Part shown: in pieces, positions 17,501 through 25,819 of the stretch
Layout: each line of letters begins with the position of its first letter
Numbering within the stretch: the stretch's first letter is position 1
Assembly (NCBI RefSeq): GCF_011044155.1
Contig: NZ_CP049056.1
Location: forward strand, 2,852,001 to 2,916,000
From: Pikeienuella piscinae
Lineage (GTDB): Bacteria; Pseudomonadota; Alphaproteobacteria; Rhodobacterales; Rhodobacteraceae
DNA: 64,000 nt
Direction of reading: 5' to 3'
Notes under the pieces: model-generated
Databases searched by the model: none
What the model was told of the DNA's origin: nothing
What the model saw: the letters and a program-made list of their open reading frames with translations, nothing else
Made by a program: the position numbers and the translations under genes

Positions 17501-18039
17501 GTGTCATGATCCCTTCTCGCCAACCGGTATAGCACATGCGGCGCGAGCGGGCTTTCACGTTTGAGGGCCGGATGCATGAACCCGCCAACCCTTTCGCGGA
17601 CCATGCCGATCCTCTCCATCACCGCCATAGAGCGGTGGTTGCCGGTCGTCGTGAAGGCGACGATCTCGTCGAGTTCGAGCGTCGTGAAACCGTATGTCAG
17701 CCAGGCGCGCGCCGCCTCCGATGCGAATCCCCTGCCCCATGCCGCGCGCCGAAGCCGCCAGCCGATCTCGACGCAGGGGGTGAAATGCGCCGCGAAGCCG
17801 GGACGATTGAGGCCGCACATCCCAAGAAAACCGCCGCCTTCTTCCGCGATCGCGGCGAACCCGAAACCGTGCGCCAAGGTCCGTTCACGAATCGTGGCGA
17901 TGAGATCGTCGCTCTCCGCGCGGCCCAGCGGCGCTGGAAAATGCGCCATCACCTCAGGGTCTGCGTTCAATTCGGCGAAGGGCGCGTGATCGTTCGCCTC
18001 GAACGGCCGCAGGATCAGCCGTCCAGTCTCCAGCCTCAT
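17497..18039 (-). CDS. GNAT family N-acetyltransferase (RimJ/RimL-like)
   Basis: A 180-aa acetyltransferase. It begins MRLETGRLILRPF, the usual opening of the RimJ/RimL group; RRAAWGRGFASEAARAWL is the acetyl-CoA pyrophosphate loop; NHRSMAVMERIGM is the C-terminal motif. The start at 18039 is preferred to a longer frame because it sits in an ATGA overlap with the upstream 77-codon gene and matches the family N-terminus. The acceptor is unknown. Confidence 0.87.
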   Translation of the reverse strand: MRLETGRLILRPFEANDHAPFAELNADPEVMAHFPAPLGRAESDDLIATIRERTLAHGFGFAAIAEEGGGFLGMCGLNRPGFAAHFTPCVEIGWRLRRAAWGRGFASEAARAWLTYGFTTLELDEIVAFTTTGNHRSMAVMERIGMVRERVGGFMHPALKRESPLAPHVLYRLARRDHDT

Positions 18040-18269
18040 TTCCGGGGAAGCCGGTAGCTGCCCTCCGGCAGGTTCAGCGCCGCCTGCAGATCGCGGAGCT
18101 GGTTGAACGAGAGGGTGACGCGCAGCGTCTCGTCGCGTCGCGGATCGTATTGTTCGACGGTGACGCAATCGTCGAAGATGTTGATCGCGACATCCTCCTT
18201 CAGCGGCGCCGCGCCCTCATCGACCAGCGTCACCACGCTGGCGTCGAATTCGTGCTCGATGGTGAACAT
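18036..18269 (-). CDS. small conserved hypothetical protein
   Basis: A 77-aa protein, rich in acidic residues and beta-strand forming, with the segments FTIEHEFDASVVTLVDEG and LSFNQLRDLQAALNLPEG. There is no signal peptide or membrane segment. I know no function. It is sandwiched between rimO (11-base gap) and the GNAT gene (four-base overlap), so it is surely transcribed with them. Confidence 0.75.
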   Translation of the reverse strand: MFTIEHEFDASVVTLVDEGAAPLKEDVAINIFDDCVTVEQYDPRRDETLRVTLSFNQLRDLQAALNLPEGSYRLPRK

Positions 18270-18280
18270 CCCGCCTCCGT

Positions 18281-19663
18281 TCAGGTCCGTCGCGCCCAGA
18301 GGTCGTATTCGGCGGCCTCCTCGATCGTCACCTCGACGATATTGCCGGGGGCGAGGCCCGCGAATCCCTCATCGATGAAAACCTGGCCATCGATTTCCGG
18401 GGCGTCCATCTTCGAGCGCGCGACGGCGCCCTCGTCATCGACCTCATCTACAATGACCTCGATCCGGGTTCCGACCCGCGCGGCCATCTTTTCCTCGGAG
18501 ATCCGCTGCGAAACCTCCATGAAGCGGGCGTAGCGTTCCTCCTTCACCTCGTCGGGAAGATGACCTTCAAGCGCGTTTGCGCGCGCGCCGGCGACATTCT
18601 CGTACTTGAAGCAGCCGACCCGATCGAGCCGGGCCTCGCGCAGCCAGTCGAGCAGATGTGCGAACTCCGCCTCGGTCTCTCCCGGATAGCCGACGATGAA
18701 GGTCGAGCGGAGCGCGATGTCGGGGCGCTCGCGCCGCCAGGCCGCGATCCGGTCCAGCGTCTTCGCGGAGGCGGCGGGGCGCGCCATGCGTTTCAGGACA
18801 TCGGGATGAGAATGCTGGAAAGGAATGTCGAGATAAGGAAGCACCTTCCCCTCCGCCATCAGCGGGATCAGCCGATCCACATGCGGATAAGGATAGATAT
18901 AATGGAGGCGCACCCATATGCCGAGCTCGCCCAGGGCCGACGCAAGATCGGTGATATGCGCGCGCCGCGCCGCGCCGCGCCAGGGGCTTTCGGCGTAAGC
19001 GATGTCCTTTCCATAGGCGGAGGTGTCTTGGCTGATCACCAGAAGCTCCTTCACGCCGGCCTCCGCCAGCCGCTCGGCTTCGCGCAGCACCGCGCCGGCG
19101 GGGCGCGAGCGCAACGGGCCGCGCATCGCAGGGATGACGCAGAACCGGCATTTGTGATCGCAGCCTTCCGAGATTTTCAGATAGGCGTAATGGCGCGGCG
19201 TCAGCCGGACGCCCGCCGCCGGGATCAGATCGACGAACGGGTCGGGCGCGGGGGGGAGCGCGGCGTGCACCGCGTCCAGCACCGCCTCGTATTGCTGCGG
19301 GCCGGTGACGGCCAGCACCTTCGGGTGCTTCTCCCTGATCAGGCCCTCGTCGGCGCCGAGGCAACCTGTGACGATGACCCTGCCGTTCTCCGTCAGCGCT
19401 TCGCCGATCGCCTCCAGGCTTTCCGCCTTCGCGCTGTCCAGAAAGCCGCATGTGTTAACGATCACCGCGCCGGCCCCCTGATAATCGGGCGAGAGCGCAT
19501 AGCCCTCCGCCCGAAGTCGGGTCAGGATACGTTCGGAATCCACCAGCGCTTTCGGGCAACCGAGCGACACCATGCCGACCCGCGGCTGGCCTGGGCGCGG
19601 CGGTTCTGCGGCGTTGATGCGCGGCGCGAGGTCCGGGCGAAGTTCTGGCGGGTTGAGTTTCAT
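18281..19663 (-). CDS. rimO: ribosomal protein S12 methylthiotransferase
   Basis: A 460-aa radical SAM methylthiotransferase that adds a methylthio group to an aspartate of ribosomal protein S12. Order of domains: the N-terminal UPF0004 domain with three cluster cysteines ([23 protein letters not shown]), the radical SAM core with CDHKCRFC, and a C-terminal TRAM domain. This Cys spacing and the length separate RimO from the tRNA enzyme MiaB. The gene lies 42 bases downstream of parA. Confidence 0.95.
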   Translation of the reverse strand: MKLNPPELRPDLAPRINAAEPPRPGQPRVGMVSLGCPKALVDSERILTRLRAEGYALSPDYQGAGAVIVNTCGFLDSAKAESLEAIGEALTENGRVIVTGCLGADEGLIREKHPKVLAVTGPQQYEAVLDAVHAALPPAPDPFVDLIPAAGVRLTPRHYAYLKISEGCDHKCRFCVIPAMRGPLRSRPAGAVLREAERLAEAGVKELLVISQDTSAYGKDIAYAESPWRGAARRAHITDLASALGELGIWVRLHYIYPYPHVDRLIPLMAEGKVLPYLDIPFQHSHPDVLKRMARPAASAKTLDRIAAWRRERPDIALRSTFIVGYPGETEAEFAHLLDWLREARLDRVGCFKYENVAGARANALEGHLPDEVKEERYARFMEVSQRISEEKMAARVGTRIEVIVDEVDDEGAVARSKMDAPEIDGQVFIDEGFAGLAPGNIVEVTIEEAAEYDLWARRT

Positions 19664-19705
19664 CGCGCGCGTATACAGAACGAGCGGGCGGGAAACCAGC
19701 GCGCT

Positions 19706-20352
19706 CTAGCCGAGCTTTTTCAGGATTTCGACGGCGAGCGCCATGATCTCTGTCGCCGCTTTCGAGGATTTCGCCGTTTCGGTGACCGCCCCGCCCTTGC
19801 CGAATGCGGCGGCGAAGGCGATGCGGTTGCCGATCCGCTGGGCCATCAGCTCGGCGCCTTCCGCCTCAAGCATCGCCGCCATTTCCTCTGCCACCAGGCC
19901 ACGGGGGGCACCCGGTTGAGAACCACGCGGGCGTCCGCGCCCTGTTTGGCGGCGGCTCTCAGCGTCGCTCGGGTCGCCCAGACGTCTGGCGCCGATGGCT
20001 GGACCGGGCTGATGACAAGGTCGGTCTCACGCAGAACGCGGTTCAGCATCACGTCCGCGGCGCCCGGACAGTCGATCATGATCAAGTCGGAATCACGCGC
20101 CGCTTTGCCGATATCCGTTCCGACGCGCCATTCGCTCGATTCAATCAGGTCCATGTCAGGTTCGCCGCGCCCGCGAATCCGCTCGTCCATCCACGATGTG
20201 AGCGTCCGCTGCGGGTCGAGATCGATCAGGCCGATCCGCCGCTTCCGGCCGACCCCGCCGCCGCCGCTCGCATACACGACGGCGAGCTGGGTGAGCAGCG
20301 TCGTCTTGCCCGAGCCGCCCTTCTGTTGAGCGAATGTGAGAACCTTGGCCAT
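19706..20352 (-). pseudogene. ParA family ATPase interrupted by a one-base frameshift
   Basis: The frame opens at 20352 with MAKVLTFAQQKGGSGKTTLL, a deviant Walker A typical of ParA/MinD ATPases, then IGLIDLDPQ and LIMIDCPGAAD. After VVLNRVPP the frame turns into a Trp/Arg-rich sequence. The normal ParA C-terminus (LVAEEMAAMLEAEGAELM then AVEILKKLG, ending at 19706) continues in another frame. The junction is a run of six G (19903-19908 on the plus strand); seven would restore one frame of 215 codons. This is a real inactivating deletion, a slippage site or a sequencing error. The family acts in DNA or cargo segregation; no parB is present. rimO follows on the same strand. Confidence 0.8.
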
Positions 20353-20395
20353 ATTCGCCTCGCGAGTAGCGGTTCGCATCCTCATAACAGAACTG

Positions 20396-20409
20396 TTGCA
20401 GTGCAGCAA
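20396..20409. promoter_or_regulatory. inverted repeat TTGCAGTGCAGCAA upstream of parA
   Basis: On the minus strand this reads TTGCTGCACTGCAA and lies 44 bases before the parA ATG, next to a second inverted repeat, AACAG-AA-CTGTT (20386-20397). TGC-rich repeats of this kind resemble the sites bound by PhaR, the polyhydroxyalkanoate regulator of alphaproteobacteria, but no phasin gene is adjacent. Possible operator only. Confidence 0.3.
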
Positions 20410-21044
20410 TTGAGCCTGGCCTTTTTGGCGCGGATTCTGCGTTGGAAACGAGTTGCGTGTTCCTGGTTCCTTCCGTTTACCGCCGATCCGCACCGCGCCT
20501 TCGCTCGTGGTCGAACGTGCGGTTCGGATCGTGCTTCCGCCCAGACTGGCGCTCTGATCACAAGGGGTGGCGTGGACGACGTGGACCGGAACGTGAAAAC
20601 AGAGGCGCCGATCGTGTAATACGAGAATCGTCAAAGCCCGAATGCGGGGGCGAAAGCGCGATTCGCGCCCGATTCGGCGCTCTGGCTCTCCTTGCCAGGG
20701 CGGGCGCGCCCTTACAATAAAAGCCATTCGTGAATAGCCGAGTCCCTCTGTGAGCGGTATTGCAAGCGCCGCGCGCTGCGTGGCTCACGCCAAGTGAACC
20801 ACAGGATTCTGCAAGTTCACGATTTTCGCAATTGAAGTCAGGAAGATACGGGCTTTCGTGACCGCACTCTCCGGTCTGCGCCAATGAATGGCGTTCGTGT
20901 GACGCTTCGGCGGCCATCCATGCGTTGGAGCGATGAAGAATTATTCACGAGGCTTGGTTAATGACGAATAACGACTGGCGGCGATGAGAAGCGGCTCGCG
21001 GAATTGGTGAAATGGTGTAGCTTGATCGTTACGAACAGCGACGA

Positions 21045-21182
21045 TGGGTCAGGCCCCCTCCACATTAGGCTTGATCCGGAACCATCCCGCCCCACAACGG
21101 GTATGGAAGTCCTGAACCGAGCGATCCATGATCGCCCGATACGGCGTTCCGGGAAATGCCCCACACCCCGGAACGCCGTTTT
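21045..21182 (+). ncRNA. candidate small RNA with three stem-loops
   Basis: Reading the plus strand, GGTCAGG (21047-21053) pairs with CCTGAACC (21111-21118), enclosing a hairpin CCATCCCG/CGGGTATGG (21082-21089 with 21098-21106). A small hairpin GCGATC-CAT-GATCGC (21121-21135) follows, and then a 13-base-pair terminator. No plus-strand gene lies nearby, so the terminator is best explained by a stand-alone transcript. The 5' end is a guess; no clear promoter was found. It does not match the conserved core of SRP RNA, and I do not recognise it. Confidence 0.4.
21141..21182 (+). terminator. intrinsic terminator of the candidate small RNA
   Basis: ACGGCGTTCCGGG (21141-21153) pairs perfectly with CCCGGAACGCCGT (21167-21179) over 13 bases with a 13-base loop, followed by TTTT. 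There is no T-run on the other strand, so it acts on plus-strand transcripts. Confidence 0.7.
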
Positions 21183-21315
21183 CATGTCCGGCGGTCGGCG
21201 TGACCCTGATGAAAGCGGGATCATAATCGCGATAAGCAGCCGATTGCGACGAAGTCGGCCATCGCCGGGGTCAAGATACCGTGAATACGGGCGACCGCCT
21301 TGCGGCTCCGTCGCG

Positions 21316-23196
21316 CTATTCCCCCGGGTCCCGTGACGAGAGGGCGGAGCGGCGCAGTTCAGCGGCGATCCGGCCGACGCCGTGTCGCGTCTTTCGCCAT
21401 TTCGAGGGCGCGCTTACCAGCTCCCATAGCGCCAGATAGGCGGCCGCGGCGCCGAACGCCCAGTAAAGCGGCAGCGTCAACACCCAGCCGACCAGATTGA
21501 GTCGGTCCCGTCGCCAAAGGCCGAAAGCCGCGGCGGCGAACATGATCGGCAACACGGCGGATGTCGTGATGACGAGCGCGTCGGTCGCGGCGCCGGCCCC
21601 GGCGGCGCGAAGATTGACCCAGAATCCCGCGAGTGACGCGAGCCAGAGCCAGGGTAGCAGTAGATAGCCGAGCACTGCGCAAAGCAGGATCAGGTTGAAG
21701 CCGATAAACCGCCACGCTCCGAGATCCGCGAGAAGCTCCACGGGCCGGCGCATGTGCGTCACCCAGGTGGAGAGGTAACCTTTCAGCCAGCGGGAGCGCT
21801 GCCGGATCCAGGCGCCCGGGCGGCTGCTCGCCTCCTCCTCGGTCAGCGAATCGGATAGCGCTGTCTTCAGCCCGGCGCGCGCCAGCATCATGCCGAGATC
21901 AGCATCCTCGGTCACGTTGTGGCTGTCCCAGCCCCCGGCGGTCTCCAGCGCCTCGCGGCGAATGAAAAGCGACGTGCCGCCGAGCGGAATCGGCATGCCG
22001 AGCCCGAACAGTCCCGGCAGCATCGCATCGAACCAGCTTGCGTATTCAATCTCGAAACAGCGCGTCAGCCAGTTTTCAGTGGCGTTGTAGTAGCCAAGCC
22101 GGGCCTGGATGCAGGCGACATCCGGGGCTTCTGCGGTGAACTGCGCGGCGATCTTGCGAATCTGGTCGGGCGCTGGTCTGTCCTCGGCGTCATAGACCCC
22201 GATGAACGCGCCGCGCGCGAAATCGAGCGCGAAATTCAGCGCGCGCGGCTTGGTGCGGGGCGCGCCGTCGGGAGCGATCAGAATCTCGACATGCGGCGGC
22301 GGGTTCAGCGCCTTCAGCGCATCCAGCGTCGCACTGTCGTCACGCTCCAGGATCACCTTAATATCGAGGAGTTCGGGCGGGTAGTCCAGCGCGCTGAGAG
22401 AGCGGAGCAGAAGCGGCGCAGTCTCCGGTTCGTGATAGAGCGGCACAAGCAGACTGACGACTGGGAGAGGGCGAAAATCCGCGGATTCGCGCGTTTGCTT
22501 GCGCGCCTGCGGGCGCGCGCGCGGGTGAGCAAGAAGCGCGGCGCCCCAGAGCCCGCCATTGGCGATCATCACCCCCGCCGATGACCAAAGGAAGAGGGCG
22601 AGCGCCAGATCCGGGCGCGTCACCGCAAGCGCGGCCGCGCCGGTCAGCGCGGCGACCGCTGCGCCGCGCTGCCAGCCGGCGGCGCCAGAGCGAAGGCTCC
22701 TTGCATCAGGCCGCCGCACGGCGGAGCGCTCGGCCAGGCGCGGTCCGCAGGCGTCGATCAAAGCCCGCGACAGCGCCCGCGCCTCGACCGCGGCGACGTC
22801 GGTCGATCCCCCGCCCCGCTGCGCCAGACGGGCTGCGGCGGCGTCGGGGGTGGCGGCGACATAGATGACGACGCCCGCCTCTATCCGCCATGGCGCGATG
22901 CGCTCACGAATGAAGAGATCAATATCCTCCGGGCGAATCAGCGCGGCGTCGAGCGAAGAGAACCGGAGATCGATGAACTCGAACCCCGCCTGTCGGGCGG
23001 CGGCCGCGGCGACGGCGGAACGGTCGACGCCCCCGCGCACGACGAGGATCTCGCCGATCCGCGCACGGCTGTCGCGCTGAGCGATGAGCGAGAGCGCGAG
23101 CGCGTCCCGGTCGATCACCCCTTCGGCGAGAAGGATCTCCCCCAAACGTCGGTGGTCGCCATGGTAGTTTGGGCGCGCTTCTCGGTCCTTCGCCAT
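21316..23196 (-). CDS. family 2 glycosyltransferase with N-terminal MshEN-type domain
   Basis: A 626-aa membrane glycosyltransferase. Residues about 15-130 hold two helical repeats (RRLGEILLAEGVIDRDAL and RIGEILVVRGGVDRSAV), the MshEN/GspE N-terminal type that can bind nucleotides such as cyclic di-GMP. Two membrane segments follow, then the GT2 domain: VVSLLVPLYHEPE, YDAEDRPAPDQ, VTEDADLG and QRSRWLKGY (the QxxRW motif of processive enzymes), then three or four further membrane segments. It probably makes or exports an envelope polysaccharide. The start at MAKDREARP (23196) is chosen because longer readings have only a TTG; no clear ribosome binding site is seen. Confidence 0.82.
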   Translation of the reverse strand: MAKDREARPNYHGDHRRLGEILLAEGVIDRDALALSLIAQRDSRARIGEILVVRGGVDRSAVAAAAARQAGFEFIDLRFSSLDAALIRPEDIDLFIRERIAPWRIEAGVVIYVAATPDAAAARLAQRGGGSTDVAAVEARALSRALIDACGPRLAERSAVRRPDARSLRSGAAGWQRGAAVAALTGAAALAVTRPDLALALFLWSSAGVMIANGGLWGAALLAHPRARPQARKQTRESADFRPLPVVSLLVPLYHEPETAPLLLRSLSALDYPPELLDIKVILERDDSATLDALKALNPPPHVEILIAPDGAPRTKPRALNFALDFARGAFIGVYDAEDRPAPDQIRKIAAQFTAEAPDVACIQARLGYYNATENWLTRCFEIEYASWFDAMLPGLFGLGMPIPLGGTSLFIRREALETAGGWDSHNVTEDADLGMMLARAGLKTALSDSLTEEEASSRPGAWIRQRSRWLKGYLSTWVTHMRRPVELLADLGAWRFIGFNLILLCAVLGYLLLPWLWLASLAGFWVNLRAAGAGAATDALVITTSAVLPIMFAAAAFGLWRRDRLNLVGWVLTLPLYWAFGAAAAYLALWELVSAPSKWRKTRHGVGRIAAELRRSALSSRDPGE

Positions 23197-23339
23197 CAGC
23201 GCGCGCGTCGCAGGACGATATATCCCGCCATCGGCATCGCTCCCCCCAGGATCCGCGCACGGGTGACGCGGAAAGGGAAGTCTGTCGTACAACGATTAAG
23301 AGCTGATTAACCGCTAACGCCGCCTGGCCGCGACGTCGC

Positions 23340-24479
23340 TCATCCCATGGATGTGAGGAACCGTTCGAAAAGGTAGAAACTGTCTTTCGGCCCGGGGCTC
23401 GCCTCCGGATGATGCTGGACCGAGAATACCGGCTTGCCCTTCACCCGAATGCCGCAATTCGATCCATCGAAGAGCGAGACATGGGTCTCTTCGACGCCGG
23501 CAGGCAGTGTCTGGCCATCCACCGCGAATCCGTGGTTCATTGAGGTGATCTCGACTTTCCCCGTCGCCACTTCGCGCACCGGGTGATTCGCGCCATGATG
23601 GCCATGGTTCATCTTGACAGTCTGCGCGCCGAGCGCCAGCGCCAGCATCTGGTGGCCGAGACAGATTCCGAATAGCGGAACCCCCGCCTCCAGAACGCCC
23701 CGGATCATGGGCACGGCGTAAACGCCGGTCGCCGCCGGGTCGCCTGGCCCGTTGGAGAGAAAGACGCCGTCCGGGCGGTGCGCCAGCACTTCTTCGGCCG
23801 TGGCCTGGGCCGGCAACACGATGACGTCCGCCCCGGCTGAAACGAGACAACGCAGAATGTTGCGCTTCGCGCCGAAATCGATTGCGACAACCTTTTTCGA
23901 CCCGGCCTCCCGCCGGGGATAGCCGCCGGGCCAGTCCCAGCGTCCCTCGTCCCAGCGGTAGGATTGCGGACACGTGACGTCCCTGGCCAGGTCAGCGCCT
24001 TCGAGGCCGGCGAACGCGCGCGCGATCTCGATTAGTCTTTCGCTGTCAGGCGCGCCATCGTTGGAGAAACCGAGCGCCGCGTGTGGCATGCCTTTGTGCC
24101 GGATCGTCCGGGTCAGGCGCCTGGTGTCGACGCCGCCGATCGCGATTCGCCCGCGCCGGGCGAGCCAGTCTGAAAGCGATTCGGTCGCGCGCCAGTTCGA
24201 GGGCGCCGTCGGGTCCATCCGCGTCACCATGCCGAGCGCGGCGGGCCGTTCAGTTTCGTCGTCTTCCAGATTGGCGCCGGTATTGCCGATATGCGGGAAG
24301 GTGAAGGTGACGATCTGCCCCGCATAAGAGGGATCGGTCATGATCTCCTGATACCCGGTCATCGCGGTGTTGAAGCATAGTTCGCCGGCTGCGACGCCGG
24401 TGGCGCCGAACCCGCGGCCATGGAACAGCGTTCCGTCGGCGAGAGCGAGACAGGCGTTGGGCGGCGCAAGCGCAGGCAT
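23340..24479 (-). CDS. carA: carbamoyl-phosphate synthase small subunit
   Basis: A 379-aa glutaminase subunit that supplies ammonia to CarB for arginine and pyrimidine synthesis. The N-terminal CarA domain ([31 protein letters not shown]) is followed by a class I glutamine amidotransferase domain with nucleophile Cys in FGICLGHQ and His/Glu in [10 protein letters not shown]. The start at MPALAPP matches the usual length; a frame to 24536 adds 19 unsupported residues. carB is not in the window. Confidence 0.95.
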   Translation of the reverse strand: MPALAPPNACLALADGTLFHGRGFGATGVAAGELCFNTAMTGYQEIMTDPSYAGQIVTFTFPHIGNTGANLEDDETERPAALGMVTRMDPTAPSNWRATESLSDWLARRGRIAIGGVDTRRLTRTIRHKGMPHAALGFSNDGAPDSERLIEIARAFAGLEGADLARDVTCPQSYRWDEGRWDWPGGYPRREAGSKKVVAIDFGAKRNILRCLVSAGADVIVLPAQATAEEVLAHRPDGVFLSNGPGDPAATGVYAVPMIRGVLEAGVPLFGICLGHQMLALALGAQTVKMNHGHHGANHPVREVATGKVEITSMNHGFAVDGQTLPAGVEETHVSLFDGSNCGIRVKGKPVFSVQHHPEASPGPKDSFYLFERFLTSMG

Positions 24480-24582
24480 GGGTATTTTCCTAACGGTGAG
24501 TCGCCGGAAGCTATTGAAGCTGAGAGGCGCCGTCAACAGCAGGCTTCGCTCCGATTAAGTGTATAAAAACAGAGCGTTACCG

Positions 24583-24596
24583 AATTCTGTAGAATT
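24583..24596. promoter_or_regulatory. inverted repeat AATTCT-GT-AGAATT between carA and the YqeY gene
   Basis: A perfect six-base inverted repeat with a two-base spacer lies in the divergent carA/YqeY intergenic region (24480-24664), which is locally AT-rich (GTATAAAAACAG at 24560-24571). It could be an operator for either gene. The regulator is unknown. Confidence 0.35.
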
Positions 24597-24664
24597 TGCG
24601 AAAGCGTTACGTCTGCGCTAAGTTGGCCGTGAATGTCGCAGGAGCGACGCTACCGGGAAACACC

Positions 24665-25120
24665 ATGTTGCGCGATCGGATCAACACCGCGCTGAAAGCG
24701 GCGATGAAGGACAAGGAGCAGTTGCGCGTCTGTACGCTCCGCTTGGTTGTCGCCGCCCTCAATGAGCGGGAAATCGCCGCGCGGGGCGGCGACGACCCGA
24801 CGGAACTGACCGATGCGGCGACGCTCGACGTGCTCGCCAAGATGGTCAGGCAGCGAGAGGAAAGCGCCAAAGCCTATGACGAGGGCGGGCGCCCAGAGCT
24901 CGCGAAACAGGAACGCGCGGAGATCCGGGTGATCCGTGAGTTCATGCCCAAACCCCTGCCGCCGGAGGAGGTGACGGCGGCGGTGCGCGAGGCGATCCGC
25001 GATTCCGAGGCCCACACGATCAAGGACATGGGCAAGGTGATGGGCGTTCTGAAAGCAAAGTATCCGGGGCGGATGGATTTCGGCAAGGTTGGCGCGACGG
25101 TGCGTCAGGCGCTGGGCTGA
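24665..25120 (+). CDS. GatB/YqeY domain-containing protein
   Basis: A 151-aa YqeY-like protein. MLRDRINTALKAAMKDKE and VCTLRLVVAALNERE form the N-terminal helical domain, and the C-terminal tRNA-binding-like domain ends HTIKDMGKVMGVLK and FGKVGATVRQALG. The family resembles the tail of the GatB amidotransferase subunit, and its role is not settled. The start matches the family N-terminus. In many genomes yqeY lies by carA, as here, in divergent orientation. The nitrile hydratase-type genes follow after 31 bases. Confidence 0.9.
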   Translation: MLRDRINTALKAAMKDKEQLRVCTLRLVVAALNEREIAARGGDDPTELTDAATLDVLAKMVRQREESAKAYDEGGRPELAKQERAEIRVIREFMPKPLPPEEVTAAVREAIRDSEAHTIKDMGKVMGVLKAKYPGRMDFGKVGATVRQALG

Positions 25121-25151
25121 TCCCGGCGGGCTTGGGCGGGGAGGCTGCACG

Positions 25152-25505
25152 ATGAACGCGAACGAGCCCGGGCGGCGCTGGCACGACATGGGCGGCCTGG
25201 GCGATGATCCGGCCGGCGCCATCGACCGCGAATCGCACGATTACGCGCTTTGGGAAAAACGCGTCGATGCGTTGATGGTGCTCGCATCATCCAAGGGCTA
25301 TTTCACCGTCGATGGCCTGCGCCGCGTGCTGGAGGACATGCCGCGCGAGGCATTCGAGACACAGAGCTATTACGAACGCTGGGTGCAGTCTGTCACGCAG
25401 AACCTCATGGAGGCGGGCGTCTTCACGCCGGGAGAACTTGGCGTGAAGATGGAGGAAGTGGCGGCGCGGGGCGAAACCTACGGCGAGTGCTCGCTCGGCG
25501 ATTAG
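25152..25505 (+). CDS. nitrile hydratase/thiocyanate hydrolase-type subunit (beta N-terminal half)
   Basis: A 117-aa protein equal to the N-terminal half of a nitrile hydratase beta subunit: HDMGG at residues 11-15, then DYALWEKRVDALMVLA and SYYERWVQS. In ordinary nitrile hydratase this is fused to the SH3-like half; here the two halves are separate genes, as in thiocyanate hydrolase and toyocamycin nitrile hydratase. The P14K activator of cobalt-type enzymes shares this fold, so a chaperone role is possible, but HDMGG and YYERW favour a structural subunit. The ATG at 25152 is preferred because the sequence before it is unlike the family. Confidence 0.82.
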   Translation: MNANEPGRRWHDMGGLGDDPAGAIDRESHDYALWEKRVDALMVLASSKGYFTVDGLRRVLEDMPREAFETQSYYERWVQSVTQNLMEAGVFTPGELGVKMEEVAARGETYGECSLGD

Positions 25506-25528
25506 CCATAAGGGCGAAGGAGGAGATC

Positions 25529-25819
25529 ATGCCCTATCAAGTTGGCGAAGCCGTCCGGCTGCTGCCGCTTGCGCCGCCGGGCCATGTGCGCACACCTTGG
25601 TATCTGCGTGGCAAGATCGGCGTGATCGAGCGTGACTTGGGCGAGACCGGAGATCCGGAGGCGCTGGCCTATGGCCGGACCGATGCGCCGCCACGACGCC
25701 TCTACCGCGTGCGCTTCTCCATGGATGCGATCTGGGGCGCGGCGGCGGAGCGGCCGGAGGATCGGCTCGACGCGGAAATATTCGACAACTGGCTGGAGCC
25801 CGCAGATGCCCCCGCATGA
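25529..25819 (+). CDS. nitrile hydratase/thiocyanate hydrolase-type subunit (SH3-like beta C-terminal half)
   Basis: A 96-aa protein matching the C-terminal SH3-like half of nitrile hydratase beta: PPGHVRTPWYLRGKIGVIE, then LYRVRFSMDAIWG and EIFDNWLEP. AAGGAGGAG directly upstream of the ATG is a strong ribosome binding site. It lies 23 bases after the beta-N gene and overlaps the alpha-type gene by 14 bases, so the three are one operon. Confidence 0.86.
   Translation: MPYQVGEAVRLLPLAPPGHVRTPWYLRGKIGVIERDLGETGDPEALAYGRTDAPPRRLYRVRFSMDAIWGAAAERPEDRLDAEIFDNWLEPADAPA

Larger units (their letters stand above)
20353..21315. other. gene-free stretch of about 960 bases
   Basis: There is no convincing protein gene between parA and the glycosyltransferase. 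The DNA is visibly less GC-rich than its surroundings, particularly at 20700-21240. It holds inverted repeats close to parA (20396-20409) and a structured segment ending in a strong terminator (21045-21182). Short frames such as 20958-21224 on the minus strand cross the terminator stem and are not credible. Confidence 0.5.

Noticed and set aside
18560-20329. 589-codon open frame antisense to rimO and parA
   Set aside because: It crosses two recognised genes on the other strand and has no recognisable motif.
21045-21182. SRP RNA or 6S RNA at the structured segment
   Set aside because: The conserved SRP core (GGTCAGG followed closely by the GGAAG tetraloop region) is not reproduced, and no 6S-like central bubble between long closing stems could be drawn. 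Left as an unnamed candidate.
20958-21224. 88-codon minus frame in the gene-free island
   Set aside because: It reads across the terminator hairpin and ends in low-complexity sequence; a structured RNA on the other strand explains the region better.
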